From CBDBKL01 sp965206675 (GTDB lineage: Bacteria > Bdellovibrionota > Bdellovibrionia > Bdellovibrionales > JAKFYE01): a stretch of 64,000 nt of DNA. Below, piece by piece: positions 17,989-27,282 of this stretch. Under the pieces are notes generated by a model, which was not told where the DNA came from, searched no databases, and saw only the letters and a program-made list of their open reading frames with translations. Each line of letters begins with the position of its first letter. The stretch's first letter is position 1. Made by a program: the position numbers and the translations under genes. Location of the stretch: positions 1-64,000 of the forward strand of contig CBDBKL010000008.1 in the NCBI GenBank assembly GCA_965206675.1, written 5' to 3'.

Positions 17989-18258
17989 TTATTTACGAAG
18001 ACCTAAGTCATTAATGAGACTGGTATATTTCTGCACATTTTTTTGCTTGAGATAATCCAGTAGCTTTCTCCTTTGATTTACAAGTTTTATTAACCCATGA
18101 CGGGAATGATTATCCTGTTTATGAACCTTAAAATGCTCTGTTAAATCGTTTATTCTCTTTGTAAGAAGGGCAATCTGAACTTCCGAGCTTCCCGTATCTA
18201 ACTCCGATGTACGATGTTTCTTAATAATATCTGACTTCACTTCTTTTTCTAATCCCAC
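17989..18258 (-). CDS. rpsO: 30S ribosomal protein S15
   Basis: 89 residues, full family length. TGSSEVQIALLTKRINDLTEH, KDNHSRHGL-type block (QDNHSRHGLIKLVNQRRKLLDYL) and the C-terminal YTSLINDLGLRK are the S15 signature. It binds 16S rRNA early in 30S assembly. AAAGGAGATAGAG before the start is a strong ribosome binding site. It lies between truB and pnp. Confidence 0.97.
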   Translation of the reverse strand: MGLEKEVKSDIIKKHRTSELDTGSSEVQIALLTKRINDLTEHFKVHKQDNHSRHGLIKLVNQRRKLLDYLKQKNVQKYTSLINDLGLRK

Positions 18259-18294
18259 TCTATCTCCTTTAAAAACTCAATCCCTAGACGTACT

Positions 18295-18331
18295 ATAGGG
18301 GTTTCTCTTTTTAACCATAATGAACCCCTAT
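18295..18331 (-). promoter_or_regulatory. Hairpin in the rpsO leader
   Basis: ATAGGGGTT (18295-18303) and AACCCCTAT (18323-18331) form a 9-base stem with a 19-base loop in the 75-base gap between truB and rpsO. S15 often represses its own mRNA by binding a structured leader; the position fits, though the structure need not be homologous to the known ones. It is not followed by a T-run, so termination is unlikely. Confidence 0.4.
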
Positions 18332-18333
18332 TC

Positions 18334-19254
18334 TCAAGATGATTCTAATTGACGTGCTACTTTCCAATAATTTGTACCCTCAGGCCGCTCCAAAAGCGAA
18401 ATCCATTGATTATCTGATTTTCTTAAAACTTTCACTAACCGAATATTGCTCTGCGCCACATTTAATCTCTCTCTCAACCTATGTGGAATTTGCCCATTCT
18501 CCATAAGGCGAGCCCACTTCCCATCCACAGAAACACTCATCATATGATTTAATAATTGATCCATGGGAAACCAGGCCTTCGATTGCAAATATTCAGTTAC
18601 ATTTTCCAAAGAAAGAGCATCTTGCAACTGATAGGGTTCAGATTCCACTCTGACCAAAGAACTCATTGTTGCACCCACCCCCAAACGATCACCCAACTCG
18701 TGTACCCAAGAACGAACATATCCTCCCTTTTTACAACGCAAACTTATATTATACTGCAACCTTCGCTCGCCCTCATATTCAACCCACTCCTGATCTTCAT
18801 ATTTAACATCCCAAAATGTCATCTTACGATAGATTTTGGGTACATCTAAACCAGCCCTTGCATACTCATACAATTTACGCCCCTTTACCTTTATAGCCGA
18901 ATAAGAGGGAACCTTTATCTCTAATACGCCCTCTAATTTTTTCATTTCTTCTAAAATAAGAGATTCACTCAACTCAGTGCTCTCAGAATGGGAAACTATC
19001 TTGCCAGTTATATCCCCTGTATCGGTAACAATACCTAGATGAATACCCACCCTATATCTCTTGTTTCCATCCATTAAATACTGACTTAACGATGTTGCAT
19101 TTCCTAATAAAAGAACTAACAAACCCTCTGCCAAGGGATCTAGTGTGCCAGAGTGCCCAACTCGCTTTTCTTTTAATAAAAAACGCACTTTATTGACAAC
19201 CGTGTGACTTGTTAAGCCCTTAGGCTTATTCACTAACAATGCGCCATCAGGCAT
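18334..19254 (-). CDS. truB: tRNA pseudouridine(55) synthase
   Basis: 306 residues. NKPKGLTSHTVVNKVR at the N-terminus and the catalytic block VGHSGTLDPLAEGLL (Asp 39) are the TruB signature. YSAIKVKGRKLYEYAR and CKKGGYVRSWVHELG follow as usual. It converts U55 of the tRNA T-loop to pseudouridine. It is 26 bases after rbfA in the rimP-pnp operon. Confidence 0.95.
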   Translation of the reverse strand: MPDGALLVNKPKGLTSHTVVNKVRFLLKEKRVGHSGTLDPLAEGLLVLLLGNATSLSQYLMDGNKRYRVGIHLGIVTDTGDITGKIVSHSESTELSESLILEEMKKLEGVLEIKVPSYSAIKVKGRKLYEYARAGLDVPKIYRKMTFWDVKYEDQEWVEYEGERRLQYNISLRCKKGGYVRSWVHELGDRLGVGATMSSLVRVESEPYQLQDALSLENVTEYLQSKAWFPMDQLLNHMMSVSVDGKWARLMENGQIPHRLRERLNVAQSNIRLVKVLRKSDNQWISLLERPEGTNYWKVARQLESS

Positions 19255-19280
19255 TGAGTTCCATCCTATTTAAAGATTGC

Positions 19281-19658
19281 CTATTCCACATTGGGTTCAT
19301 CTCTCTTATGTCCACGCAACTCTGATAAAACAGATTGGATACGATAGCTTTCTGCAATAGATTGATCCTCAAAAAACATAAGCTTTGGGCAAAATTTAGA
19401 TTTCAGCTTTGAACTCAACTCCCTTTGAAATCTTCCCTTATATTCTTCTATCTTTTGCAAGTTTTCAGCAACATCTTTATCAGAACCAAAAGTACTTACA
19501 TAAACCCGAGCTTGCCTTAAGTCTTTTGTCACTCGTACATGATTAATGGTTACAATATTTTTGAAATGATTTTTTAATTTTGTAATTAAAAACTGAGATA
19601 AAATATCTTTAATATCTCTTTCAACTCTTTGCGTTCGCCAACTAACAGTATTTTCCAT
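19281..19658 (-). CDS. rbfA: Ribosome-binding factor A
   Basis: 125 residues with the single KH-like RbfA fold: RVERDIKDILSQFLITKLK, VTINHVRVTKDLRQARVYVS, FQRELSSKLKSKFCPKLMFFEDQSIAES. It assists late maturation of the 30S subunit and cold adaptation. It lies 10 bases after infB, the usual order. Confidence 0.93.
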   Translation of the reverse strand: MENTVSWRTQRVERDIKDILSQFLITKLKNHFKNIVTINHVRVTKDLRQARVYVSTFGSDKDVAENLQKIEEYKGRFQRELSSKLKSKFCPKLMFFEDQSIAESYRIQSVLSELRGHKRDEPNVE

Positions 19659-19668
19659 ATTAACGAGC

Positions 19669-22215
19669 CTACAGCTCTTGCGCTACCTCATCTATTTTAT
19701 ACATTTCAATAATATCCCCTACTTTTATATCATTGAAATTTTCAATCCCTACACCACATTCATGTCCTGATGCGATTTCTTTCACATCATCCTTAAATCT
19801 TTTTAAACTTGAAATCTGTCCCTCATAAACCGAACGACCCTCTCTGACTAACCTCACCAATCCAGAACGAATCAGTTTTCCATCTTGTACCATACAACCG
19901 GCTATAACTCCTGCCTTAGGTACGCTGAACGTATCTCTAACTTCTGCTCGTCCAACATTAACTTCAATAGTTTTAGGAGCCAAAAGACCCTTCATCGCTT
20001 TTTGTATATCATCCATAAGCTCGTAAATAATACTATAAGTTTTAATCTCAATTCCCTCGTTCTTAGCAATGCTTTGAGCTGAACCATCTGGTCTGACATT
20101 AAAACCAATAACAATTCCAGCACAGGTAGATGCTAAAAGGACATCTGATTTACTGATACCACCAACTGCACTATGTACAACTTTAATTTTCACAGCATCT
20201 GTTCCCATTTTATCAAACATTTCTTTAACAGCTTCTTCTGAACCTGCAACATCTGTTTTTAATACAACAGGAAGCTCCTTCATATCTCCTTGTTGCACCT
20301 TAGAAAATAATTGATCCAATGAAACTCCAGCGTGAGGAGTTACAATAGATTTATCGACCTCTTCTTTTCTTAACTCAATAATACTTAAAGCGTCTTTTTC
20401 TGTCTTACACACATCAAAAAGATCACCTGCAGCAGGAGGTGTCTGAAAGCCTAAAACTTTTACTGGTTGTCCAGGAGATGCGTCTTTGGTCATTTTTCCC
20501 CTATCATCATGCAAAACTCTTACACGTCCCATGGATTGTCCAGCAACTACAATGTCAGATTTTTTCAACACGCCCTCTTGAACCAATAAGGTCGTCACAA
20601 CACCTTTTCCTTGCTCTACTAACGTTTCAATAACAACACCCGTTGCAGAACGCTTTGGATTTGCCTTTAACTCTGAAATCTCTGCCACCAGTTTAATATG
20701 CTCTAACAATTCACTGACACCCTGGCCATTAAGAGCTGAAACTTCACAGAAAATTGTCGATCCACCCCATTCCTCAGGGACTAAATCAAACTCTGCAACC
20801 TGCTGTTTAATTTTATCCACATTGGCCCCTGGCCGATCTATTTTATTAATAGCAATAATAATAGGAACACCAGCAGATTTTGCGTGATTTATTGCTTCTT
20901 GAGTTTGTGGCATAACACCATCATCAGCGGCTACAACAATAATAGCAATATCTGTAACATTAGCACCTCGTGCCCTCATAGCTGTAAAGGCTTCATGCCC
21001 TGGTGTATCTAAAAAAGTTATCTTTGACTGATCTTCAAGAATAACTTGATAAGCCCCTATATGCTGAGTAATTCCCCCCGCCTCTCCCTTTACAACATTT
21101 GTCTTACGAATAGAATCAAGCAAGGTTGTTTTTCCGTGATCCACGTGTCCCATAACAGTAACAATAGGAGGACGAGGAACAGGAGAAGCCTCCAAGTCAC
21201 CAAAGGCCGTGGCTTGAACAAAATCCTCCACAGATTTTCCAATATTTTTCACTTCAAAATTAAATTCAGGAGCAATTAAAGAAGCTGTATCACTATCAAT
21301 AAATTCATTCTTCTTTACCGTCACCCCATTTTTCATTAACAAGCCAATAACTTTTGAAGCCTTTGTACCCATTGCCTGTGCAAACTCAGACACTTCAATA
21401 TTGCCATGAATTTTAACCACTCTCTTATTAGCTTTTGGCATCGTAATCTGTGTTTTTTTAAATTCACGACTTATCATCATTTTCTTTTTTCGCGGCTGAA
21501 AAATAACTTCACGCTTACGATATTCTGTCGCTGAAAAACTAGATTTTTCTTCTTCTGAAGTTTTCCCACCTCCAGATTCAAACTCTGTCGCACGAGATGG
21601 TGTCTGACGCTTCTTATCTTCTCTCCCCTCATGTCGAGGTGCAGAAGGATCCATCATTGAAAATTGATCTTGCTCAACAGAATAAAACCCGGGTCTAACG
21701 TTCCGCCCACGACTCTGAAAAGAAGATTCTTTTCTTACTGGCGGCTTCCCCTTCTCTAAATCAATTTTTCCTATAATATTAGGACGCTTCTTCCCAGAGG
21801 GATCTGTCTGGGCTGAAAGCTCTTCCAACTCTTCAGCCTTTTTTTCCTTCGCCTTTTGTTCAGCTTCTTTCACTTCGGCCATAACTGAAGCTTTTCTTCG
21901 TATAACGGTCTTACTTCGAACTTTCTTTTTTGAAATTGATTTTGAAGATACTGATGAAGGCTTAGAAACGGCCTTCTTTTTTACGCTAGCTTTTTTCTTA
22001 GAAACTTTCTTTTTAGTCTTAGTTTTCTTGGTAACTTTTTTCTTTGGAGTCTGTTTTTCTCCCTCTATCATAGTTTGAATCTTTAAGACAGCAGCCTCAT
22101 CCAGCTCCACCATGTGATTCTTAACAGAAATATCCCACTTCTTAAGCTTATCCATTAAAGCAATGGTAGACATTCCCAATTCTTTGGCTAACTCAAATAC
22201 CTTTGGTCCTGACAA
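19669..22215 (-). CDS. infB: Translation initiation factor IF-2
   Basis: 848 residues. The N-terminal IF2_N domain (VFELAKELGMSTIALMDKL) is followed by a Lys/Ser-rich linker (about 55-240), a second IF2_N-like domain, and the GTPase at about 350-520 with GHVDHGKTTLLD, DTPGHEAF and NKIDRPGA. Domains II-IV follow. It places initiator tRNA on the 30S subunit. Start ATG 22215 follows AAAGGAGAACG. Confidence 0.97.
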   Translation of the reverse strand: MSGPKVFELAKELGMSTIALMDKLKKWDISVKNHMVELDEAAVLKIQTMIEGEKQTPKKKVTKKTKTKKKVSKKKASVKKKAVSKPSSVSSKSISKKKVRSKTVIRRKASVMAEVKEAEQKAKEKKAEELEELSAQTDPSGKKRPNIIGKIDLEKGKPPVRKESSFQSRGRNVRPGFYSVEQDQFSMMDPSAPRHEGREDKKRQTPSRATEFESGGGKTSEEEKSSFSATEYRKREVIFQPRKKKMMISREFKKTQITMPKANKRVVKIHGNIEVSEFAQAMGTKASKVIGLLMKNGVTVKKNEFIDSDTASLIAPEFNFEVKNIGKSVEDFVQATAFGDLEASPVPRPPIVTVMGHVDHGKTTLLDSIRKTNVVKGEAGGITQHIGAYQVILEDQSKITFLDTPGHEAFTAMRARGANVTDIAIIVVAADDGVMPQTQEAINHAKSAGVPIIIAINKIDRPGANVDKIKQQVAEFDLVPEEWGGSTIFCEVSALNGQGVSELLEHIKLVAEISELKANPKRSATGVVIETLVEQGKGVVTTLLVQEGVLKKSDIVVAGQSMGRVRVLHDDRGKMTKDASPGQPVKVLGFQTPPAAGDLFDVCKTEKDALSIIELRKEEVDKSIVTPHAGVSLDQLFSKVQQGDMKELPVVLKTDVAGSEEAVKEMFDKMGTDAVKIKVVHSAVGGISKSDVLLASTCAGIVIGFNVRPDGSAQSIAKNEGIEIKTYSIIYELMDDIQKAMKGLLAPKTIEVNVGRAEVRDTFSVPKAGVIAGCMVQDGKLIRSGLVRLVREGRSVYEGQISSLKRFKDDVKEIASGHECGVGIENFNDIKVGDIIEMYKIDEVAQEL

Positions 22216-22273
22216 TACGTTCTCCTTTAAACGACTCTTTCTCCTGCTCTATCTATTCCCCATTTCAATTTCT

Positions 22274-23908
22274 TCACTCCTTAGTCTCTTCCTGACCTTC
22301 TTGAGAATCATCTTCTTGTTTGTCCTGCCCCTCATCAGAAACTACCTCAGATGTCTCTTGATCAGAGTTAGCGGCTTTAACTTCTTCCTCTTCCTGATTT
22401 GGATTATCAGAAGCTTTTGCTTCAGATTTCTCTTCTTCAGAAACTGCTGCCTCTTTTTCTGAATCCATTTTATCAGCTTCTTCATCCACTGAGGAAGAAG
22501 CATTTTCTTCTTCCTTACTTCCTGATTCATTCAATTGAGCTAGCTCCTGCTGTAACCTCAAATCTGCCAATGTTTTCATTGTTCCAGAAGTTGTAGCTCC
22601 CTTCTCACTAGAATCTTTTGGAGCAGAAGGCACCTCAATACCCTCTCTTTCATATTTCGCAACTAGATCTTGGCAATCCTTTATTAATTTTTCTGCCTTT
22701 TCACGATCCTCATATCCCGGAATACTTTGAACTTCAGAAGGATCTGCTGCCGCTAAATTTTGGAAAGATCCAAAACCTGATTGATAAATATTCTGAGCCA
22801 TAGTGTCTGTCATAGAAGGAATCAACATAAGGTTAAATATAGCCTCAGCTGTTTTATTGGCAGCATCCACATCTGACAGAATATCAATTTTCCAACCCGT
22901 TAATTTAGCAGCTAATCTAACATTCTGACCTTTTTTGCCAATAGCCAAACTTAACTGTGAATCAGGGACAACCACTTCCATTTCCTTTGCTGTTTCATCC
23001 ATAAAAACTTTAGAAACCTCTGCCGGAGCTAAAGCATTACATGCAAAAGAAGTGATATCCTCATCCCAATTTACAATATCAATTTTCTCACCCTTTAACT
23101 CTTGAACAATATTTTGAACACGACTGCCTTTCATCCCCACACAAGCTCCTACAGGGTCTACATTTTCCTCCTTTGTTCGCACAGCAATTTTTGCACGAGA
23201 ACCCGGCTCACGAGCAGCCGCCATAACTTCCACTATACCGTCATGAATCTCTGGAACCTCAATTTCAAACAGTTTTATTAAATACCGACTATCAGCTCTA
23301 GACATAATAATCTGTGGCCCACGCGTAGTCTGCCTGACTTCAGATATATAACCTTGAACACGGTCGCCAGGTTTAAAAGATTCTCCATGAATTTGCTCCC
23401 TCATCGGGACATAAGACTCTGTACGCCCTAAATCAACAACTATAGCCCCTCTCTCAACACGCCTGACAATACCCGAAGCAATCTCACCCTTTCGTGATTC
23501 AAACTCCGCAAAGATAATATCACGTTCAGCATCTCTTACCTTTTGTGTGATAATCTGACGAGCTGTCTGTATAGCAATTCTTCCCAAATCTTTTATTTCC
23601 AATTTTATCCCAATAAAATCTCCAATTTGAGCATCGGGATCCAACTTCCGCGCCTCTTCCGTGGGAATTTCAATTTGATCATCAATATAATCTTCTGGTT
23701 TAACAACTTCCTTAAATTCAAAGAGTTCGATTTCCCCAAGTTCTTCATTAAATGAAGCCTCAATCTCCCTATATGTTCCATATTTTTTTCGTGCAGCTTG
23801 CAGCATCCCCTGAGAAACAGCATCAATAATTAACTGTTTATCTATACCCTTATCTTTTCCTATAACTTCAATCATTCTGCTAAAATCTGAAAGTATACCC
23901 TCAGCCAT
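22274..23908 (-). CDS. nusA: Transcription termination/antitermination protein NusA
   Basis: The likely start is ATG 23908 behind AAGGTGAGGGAG, giving about 544 residues beginning MAEGILSDFSRMIEV. The longer frame to 23953 would overlap rimP. N-terminal RNA polymerase binding domain, S1 domain (GIVRRVERGAIVVDLG), and KH1/KH2 (VGACVGMKGSRVQNIVQEL; AIGKKGQNVRLAAKLTGW) are in order. A C-terminal helix-hairpin region around 365-420 and then a very acidic tail of about 100 residues follow. It pauses RNA polymerase and supports termination and antitermination. Confidence 0.95.
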   Translation of the reverse strand: MAEGILSDFSRMIEVIGKDKGIDKQLIIDAVSQGMLQAARKKYGTYREIEASFNEELGEIELFEFKEVVKPEDYIDDQIEIPTEEARKLDPDAQIGDFIGIKLEIKDLGRIAIQTARQIITQKVRDAERDIIFAEFESRKGEIASGIVRRVERGAIVVDLGRTESYVPMREQIHGESFKPGDRVQGYISEVRQTTRGPQIIMSRADSRYLIKLFEIEVPEIHDGIVEVMAAAREPGSRAKIAVRTKEENVDPVGACVGMKGSRVQNIVQELKGEKIDIVNWDEDITSFACNALAPAEVSKVFMDETAKEMEVVVPDSQLSLAIGKKGQNVRLAAKLTGWKIDILSDVDAANKTAEAIFNLMLIPSMTDTMAQNIYQSGFGSFQNLAAADPSEVQSIPGYEDREKAEKLIKDCQDLVAKYEREGIEVPSAPKDSSEKGATTSGTMKTLADLRLQQELAQLNESGSKEEENASSSVDEEADKMDSEKEAAVSEEEKSEAKASDNPNQEEEEVKAANSDQETSEVVSDEGQDKQEDDSQEGQEETKE

Positions 23909-23915
23909 AACTCCC

Positions 23916-24446
23916 TCACCTTGCTTTAATATTATACTTTTTTTGTGATTCAAAATTAAAAATCACTTTGGCTTTTATAATATCATCTATAGAAACATCA
24001 CACTTCCTACCATTGACATTAATAGTGATTATGTTTTTATCGTCCTTAACATCAATTAATAACCCTTTTGCATTAAAACACTTTTGTGCTTTTTTTAAGA
24101 TAGAGGTTTTTGTACGAAGAACAATTTCAGACCCCAACACTTTTTTAAAGTGCCACAACTGTCTTAAAGGGCGGTCAACACCAGGGCTTGAAACCTCTAA
24201 CTTATAACCCTCACCTGGAACAATATCTTCAACATCCAAAAGAAGACTCAATCCTCTAGATACATTCACACAATCATCAATTCCAATATTTTCATCTTCA
24301 CGATCTATAAACACTCTTAAGACTTTTCCCTTCCCATGAGATCCATGAATAAACTGAATATCATAGAGGAAACATTTTTCTCTCTTACAAACCTGTTTGG
24401 CCATGTCCTCTAAACGTTCCCAGTAAATATTTCCACTTTGAATCAT
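23916..24446 (-). CDS. rimP: Ribosome maturation factor RimP
   Basis: 176 residues, first gene of the operon. LRVFIDREDENIGIDDCVNVSRGLSLLLD and PGEGYKLEVSSPGVDRPL are the RimP signature, followed by an SH3-like C-terminal domain (GLLIDVKDDKNIITINVNG). It is needed for 30S maturation. It ends seven bases before nusA. A terminator-like hairpin lies just upstream, separating it from the SurA-like gene. Confidence 0.94.
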   Translation of the reverse strand: MIQSGNIYWERLEDMAKQVCKREKCFLYDIQFIHGSHGKGKVLRVFIDREDENIGIDDCVNVSRGLSLLLDVEDIVPGEGYKLEVSSPGVDRPLRQLWHFKKVLGSEIVLRTKTSILKKAQKCFNAKGLLIDVKDDKNIITINVNGRKCDVSIDDIIKAKVIFNFESQKKYNIKAR

Positions 24447-24479
24447 TTTTCTCTCATCTTAATAATAAGTTTTTTACAT

Positions 24480-24503
24480 AAAAAAAGACCCACTCTAGGG
24501 GCC
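24480..24503 (-). terminator. Rho-independent terminator behind the SurA-like gene
   Basis: On the minus strand GGCCC-CTAGAGT-GGGTC is followed by seven T. The stem is short (five pairs, one G-T). It lies between the SurA-like gene and rimP, so the ribosomal operon probably has its own promoter in the remaining ~30 bases or is reached by readthrough. Confidence 0.5.
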
Positions 24504-24644
24504 TTCAACAACACACCTATTTTCCCTTGCCAAATCCACGAAAATCAGAATTCACTCAACAAAAACAACACCTTAACGAAGGGAAGACACTTGTAACAGG
24601 CTCAGTCAAAAAATGCAAGGATATTTGAGAAAAATTCTCTCTCT

Positions 24645-25274
24645 TTAAATTCTCTGTACTTTGTATTTTTTAAAGAGAAAAGCAAACCAGTCATTCAATC
24701 TCTTCTCTATTTGTTCTTTGCCAAGATCTGATTTTATTTTATCTTTAACACTTATAAAGGAACTGCTCTTAAACCGAGACCTATTTTCTTGAAAATATCT
24801 CAAAGCCTCAGCATCTGTAATAGGCATTTCTGAAGCACGTTGTTTAAACTTAATAAACCTTTTTGAAAGTAACTTCTGTTCAATAATTCTTCTCATCTCC
24901 TGAGAACTAGGCTGCATTTGTGTCCATTGTCTTAACCTCTGACCAACATTCAATTTCACCTTAACTTGATTATAGGCCTGAACCACATCCCTCTGGGGAA
25001 TAGACACAATACCAGAAGTTTTAGCCTCTTGGTAGATAACCATTTCCATAAATGCTCTGTGCACCTGCGATTTAAAATCTTTTGATTTCACATTTAGCTT
25101 AAGGTTTTTCCTTAAAGACTTAGGCTCTTCAAACAAAAGATACTCAATAGCTGTGTTTATCTGTACCTGCCGGCTTGTAAGAACAGAAAAACTCGTCCTC
25201 CCCACAACCTCAGTTATGAGTTCCTTTGCAAAAACAAGTTTCGACATTAATACCAAAACAACAATGAACTTCAC
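24645..25274 (-). CDS. Periplasmic SurA-N-like protein without PPIase domain
   Basis: 209 residues with signal peptide 1-16 (VVLVLMSKLVFA). The rest is helical, with EVVGRTSFSVLTSRQVQINTAIE at the start, which fits the opening strand and helix of SurA/PpiD-type chaperones (normally VVNxxVITxxDV). LRQWTQMQPSSQEMRRIIEQKLLSKRFIKF and ITDAEALRYFQENRSRF also look like that family. No parvulin domain is present. It is probably a periplasmic chaperone-like protein for outer-membrane proteins, placed next to a barrel protein gene. Homology is weak. Confidence 0.5.
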   Translation of the reverse strand: MKFIVVLVLMSKLVFAKELITEVVGRTSFSVLTSRQVQINTAIEYLLFEEPKSLRKNLKLNVKSKDFKSQVHRAFMEMVIYQEAKTSGIVSIPQRDVVQAYNQVKVKLNVGQRLRQWTQMQPSSQEMRRIIEQKLLSKRFIKFKQRASEMPITDAEALRYFQENRSRFKSSSFISVKDKIKSDLGKEQIEKRLNDWFAFLFKKYKVQRI

Positions 25275-25303
25275 TCTTATTACCCTATCATAATTGATAA
25301 ATT

Positions 25304-25332
25304 AAAAAAACCCCTTGATTTAATTCAAGGGG
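25304..25332 (-). terminator. Rho-independent terminator behind the outer-membrane barrel gene
   Basis: CCCCTTGA (25311-25318) pairs with TCAAGGGG (25325-25332); on the minus strand the hairpin is followed by TTTTTTT. It lies 50 bases after the stop of the gene at 25383-26363. Confidence 0.85.
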
Positions 25333-25382
25333 TAAAGAAAGGAGTACTATGATGACCTTAAGAAACTGTTCTAGAAAAATAA

Positions 25383-26363
25383 TTAAAACATAAATGCCAT
25401 GCGAATAAGGAAGGAATAGCGATCTATAGATTCAATAGGACGAGCTCCAAATGGACTATAATCACTATATACTACACTACGAAAATCATCATTTGTTCTA
25501 TAGCTTAAGTTAAAGATATATCGAAGCTCTGCACCTACTGTGATAGCTTTAGCCAAAGCAATATCTACACCCGTCGTCAAACCCATATCAAAAGCATGAG
25601 ATGTATCTCCATCAAATTGATCTAAAAAGATACTGTCATCTTTATAAGTTCGGTGAGTGTATATTCCCAAAGCTCCAACAGAAGGACGAACCCTACCATT
25701 TAGAAGATAATACTTTAACCCGACAGAACCAGATGTTTCTCGCAATTCAAACACATGAGGATAGGCAACAGTATAAAGCGTTCCAACAGGCGCACCTGTG
25801 ATGCCAGGAATCTTTTCCATATCATAAGAAGAAAACATACCACCAATACTAAAAACAAACTGAGACCCTGATAACTGTCCCAAATAAACTGTATCCTCTG
25901 AAGGAAAGGAAATACCAAGATCAAGAGACACAGAGTAAGTCCCTTTAATATTTGCTGTATCAATATAATTACTCACACCTATCCCTACTATGGATTGCAC
26001 CTGAGCAATTTCTTGCTCTTTTCTGTTATTGGCTTCTACTACTGGAGGCGGTACAATAATAGGAGTTGGCACAACTGTGGGCGCATGAACCCCTTGCCCT
26101 GTAGAAGAATCGTCATTTCTTCCATTAAGTTGATCTATTATTTTTTTCCTTCGCTTTCTCTCAGATCGATCTCGATCATCTTCAATTTTTTCACGCACCA
26201 TTTCCTCAGTCTTTTTTTCTTCTAAAAGACGAGCATCTCTCTTTTTATCAACAGGACTTTCAATAGGTGACGCTTTTACCAACTGTTCTTCTTGTTGTGT
26301 TTGTGCTGTTCCAATCAAAGGAAACACCAACAAACTAAGTACTATAAGTTTCAAAGAAGCCAT
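25383..26363 (-). CDS. Outer-membrane beta-barrel protein with coiled N-terminal region
   Basis: About 326 residues from ATG 26363, which has AAAGGATG at a better distance than the ATG at 26372. Signal peptide to about residue 20 (LSLLVFPLIGTAQ). A highly charged helical stretch (about 40-85: EEKKTEEMVREKIEDDRDRSERKRRKKII) and a Pro/Val-rich linker (TVVPTPIIVPPPVVE) follow. From about 125 on, alternating strands (GTYSVSLDLGISF, GSVGLKYYLLNGRVRPSVGALGIY, VGAELRYIFNLSYR) end in FLIRMAFMF, a C-terminal Phe typical of outer-membrane barrels. It is OmpW/OmpA-barrel-like; the exact role is unknown. Confidence 0.72.
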   Translation of the reverse strand: MASLKLIVLSLLVFPLIGTAQTQQEEQLVKASPIESPVDKKRDARLLEEKKTEEMVREKIEDDRDRSERKRRKKIIDQLNGRNDDSSTGQGVHAPTVVPTPIIVPPPVVEANNRKEQEIAQVQSIVGIGVSNYIDTANIKGTYSVSLDLGISFPSEDTVYLGQLSGSQFVFSIGGMFSSYDMEKIPGITGAPVGTLYTVAYPHVFELRETSGSVGLKYYLLNGRVRPSVGALGIYTHRTYKDDSIFLDQFDGDTSHAFDMGLTTGVDIALAKAITVGAELRYIFNLSYRTNDDFRSVVYSDYSPFGARPIESIDRYSFLIRMAFMF

Positions 26364-26744
26364 AAAACACACATCCTTTCATGCCAATCATACAACATTT
26401 TATTATGCTACCTTTTCGAAATCTGTAAACAGCATAACATGCCCTTCCTATCGCAAGCCCTATGCCAGAAATAGAAAAACGACAAAAACTCATAAGCCTT
26501 TGAAATAAAAGAACTCTTTCCTCTTAATAAAAATTCATAAAATAGACAAAGCCCAGATTTAAAAGTCTTTTTGTCTAATTTATGGATAGTCAAAGCTCCC
26601 ATCTAGCCACTCTTATTTCAAAATTCATCTTTTATTCTAAAAGGTTACCCTAACTTTCCAGAAAAAGATAACATATATGAAATTCTTACCAAAAGTAATA
26701 GACTTCTTTCAAAGCTCTCTCACCATTCTCTACCCAGTATGTTT

Positions 26745-26876
26745 TAAGGTGGCCCCCCTTTTGCTGTGTTTATTGGCATGCTCATGAGCAAAGGCCACGA
26801 GGCAACCTCCCCCCCTTAAAGTCTCGGTCTTATATTTATGAGCGAACCCCTCCCCCTGCGGTAGGGGTTTTTTTTG
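26745..26876 (+). ncRNA. Candidate small RNA ending in a strong terminator
   Basis: There is no reading frame here, but GTGGCC (about 26749-26754) pairs with GGCCAC (26792-26798 region) around an inner TTTGCT/AGCAAA stem. The stretch ends in AACCCCT...AGGGGTT plus eight T (26845-26876), a clear Rho-independent terminator on the plus strand. No plus-strand gene lies upstream that the terminator could serve (the next gene leftwards is on the minus strand). Tests for SRP RNA, tmRNA, 6S and RNase P motifs by eye failed. No convincing promoter was identified. The remaining gap 26373-26744 shows nothing else. Confidence 0.35.
26845..26876 (+). terminator. Rho-independent terminator
   Basis: AACCCCT (26845-26851) pairs with AGGGGTT (26863-26869) and runs into TTTTTTTT. 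It points to transcription from left to right, opposite to the neighbouring barrel gene and tRNA. Confidence 0.75.
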
Positions 26877-26997
26877 CCCTCCTTAGAAGTCTAATCTAGA
26901 TTTTTCATCTCTTTCAATTTATCGCCTTTGATGCAGATAGATTCGTCTTAATCCTCTAAAACTTGGACATAAGAGCCAGATACAAACCGAAGCAACT

Positions 26998-27084
26998 TGG
27001 TGCCTCCGGGGAGAATCGAACTCCCACTCCGTTGCCAGAACTGGATTTTGAATCCAGCGCGTCTACCAATTCCGCCACAGAGGC
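26998..27084 (-). tRNA. tRNA-Leu (anticodon CAA)
   Basis: On the minus strand the molecule begins GCCTCTGTGGCGGAATTGG and ends CGGAGGC-A-CCA, so the CCA end is encoded. The acceptor stem pairs with one G-T. D-loop GGTAGACGCG, anticodon stem CTGGA/TCCAG with loop TTCAAAA (anticodon CAA, 27048-27050), a long variable arm and T-arm GGGAG-TTCGATT-CTCCC give a typical class II leucine tRNA decoding UUG. Confidence 0.96.
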
Positions 27085-27282
27085 ATTTAGTGATATATCT
27101 TTAGCAAAATTAGAAAATCAAAGGAACCATTTTTCTTTTTTTCGTTAAGAATGTTCTAAAATTGTGAACTTGTCTCCCCCTCCCCATACTATATAGAAGT
27201 CTAGTTATTTATTCATCTCTAATACTTCGTAAATACGAAAATAAACATTCTATGCTAACCTTTATTATAAACAAAGGCCCAT

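Noticed and set aside
26745..26876. SRP, tmRNA, 6S or RNase P RNA
   Set aside because: The conserved words of these RNAs (for example the GGAA loop with AGCAG of SRP RNA, or GAGGAAAGTCC of RNase P) are absent on both strands.
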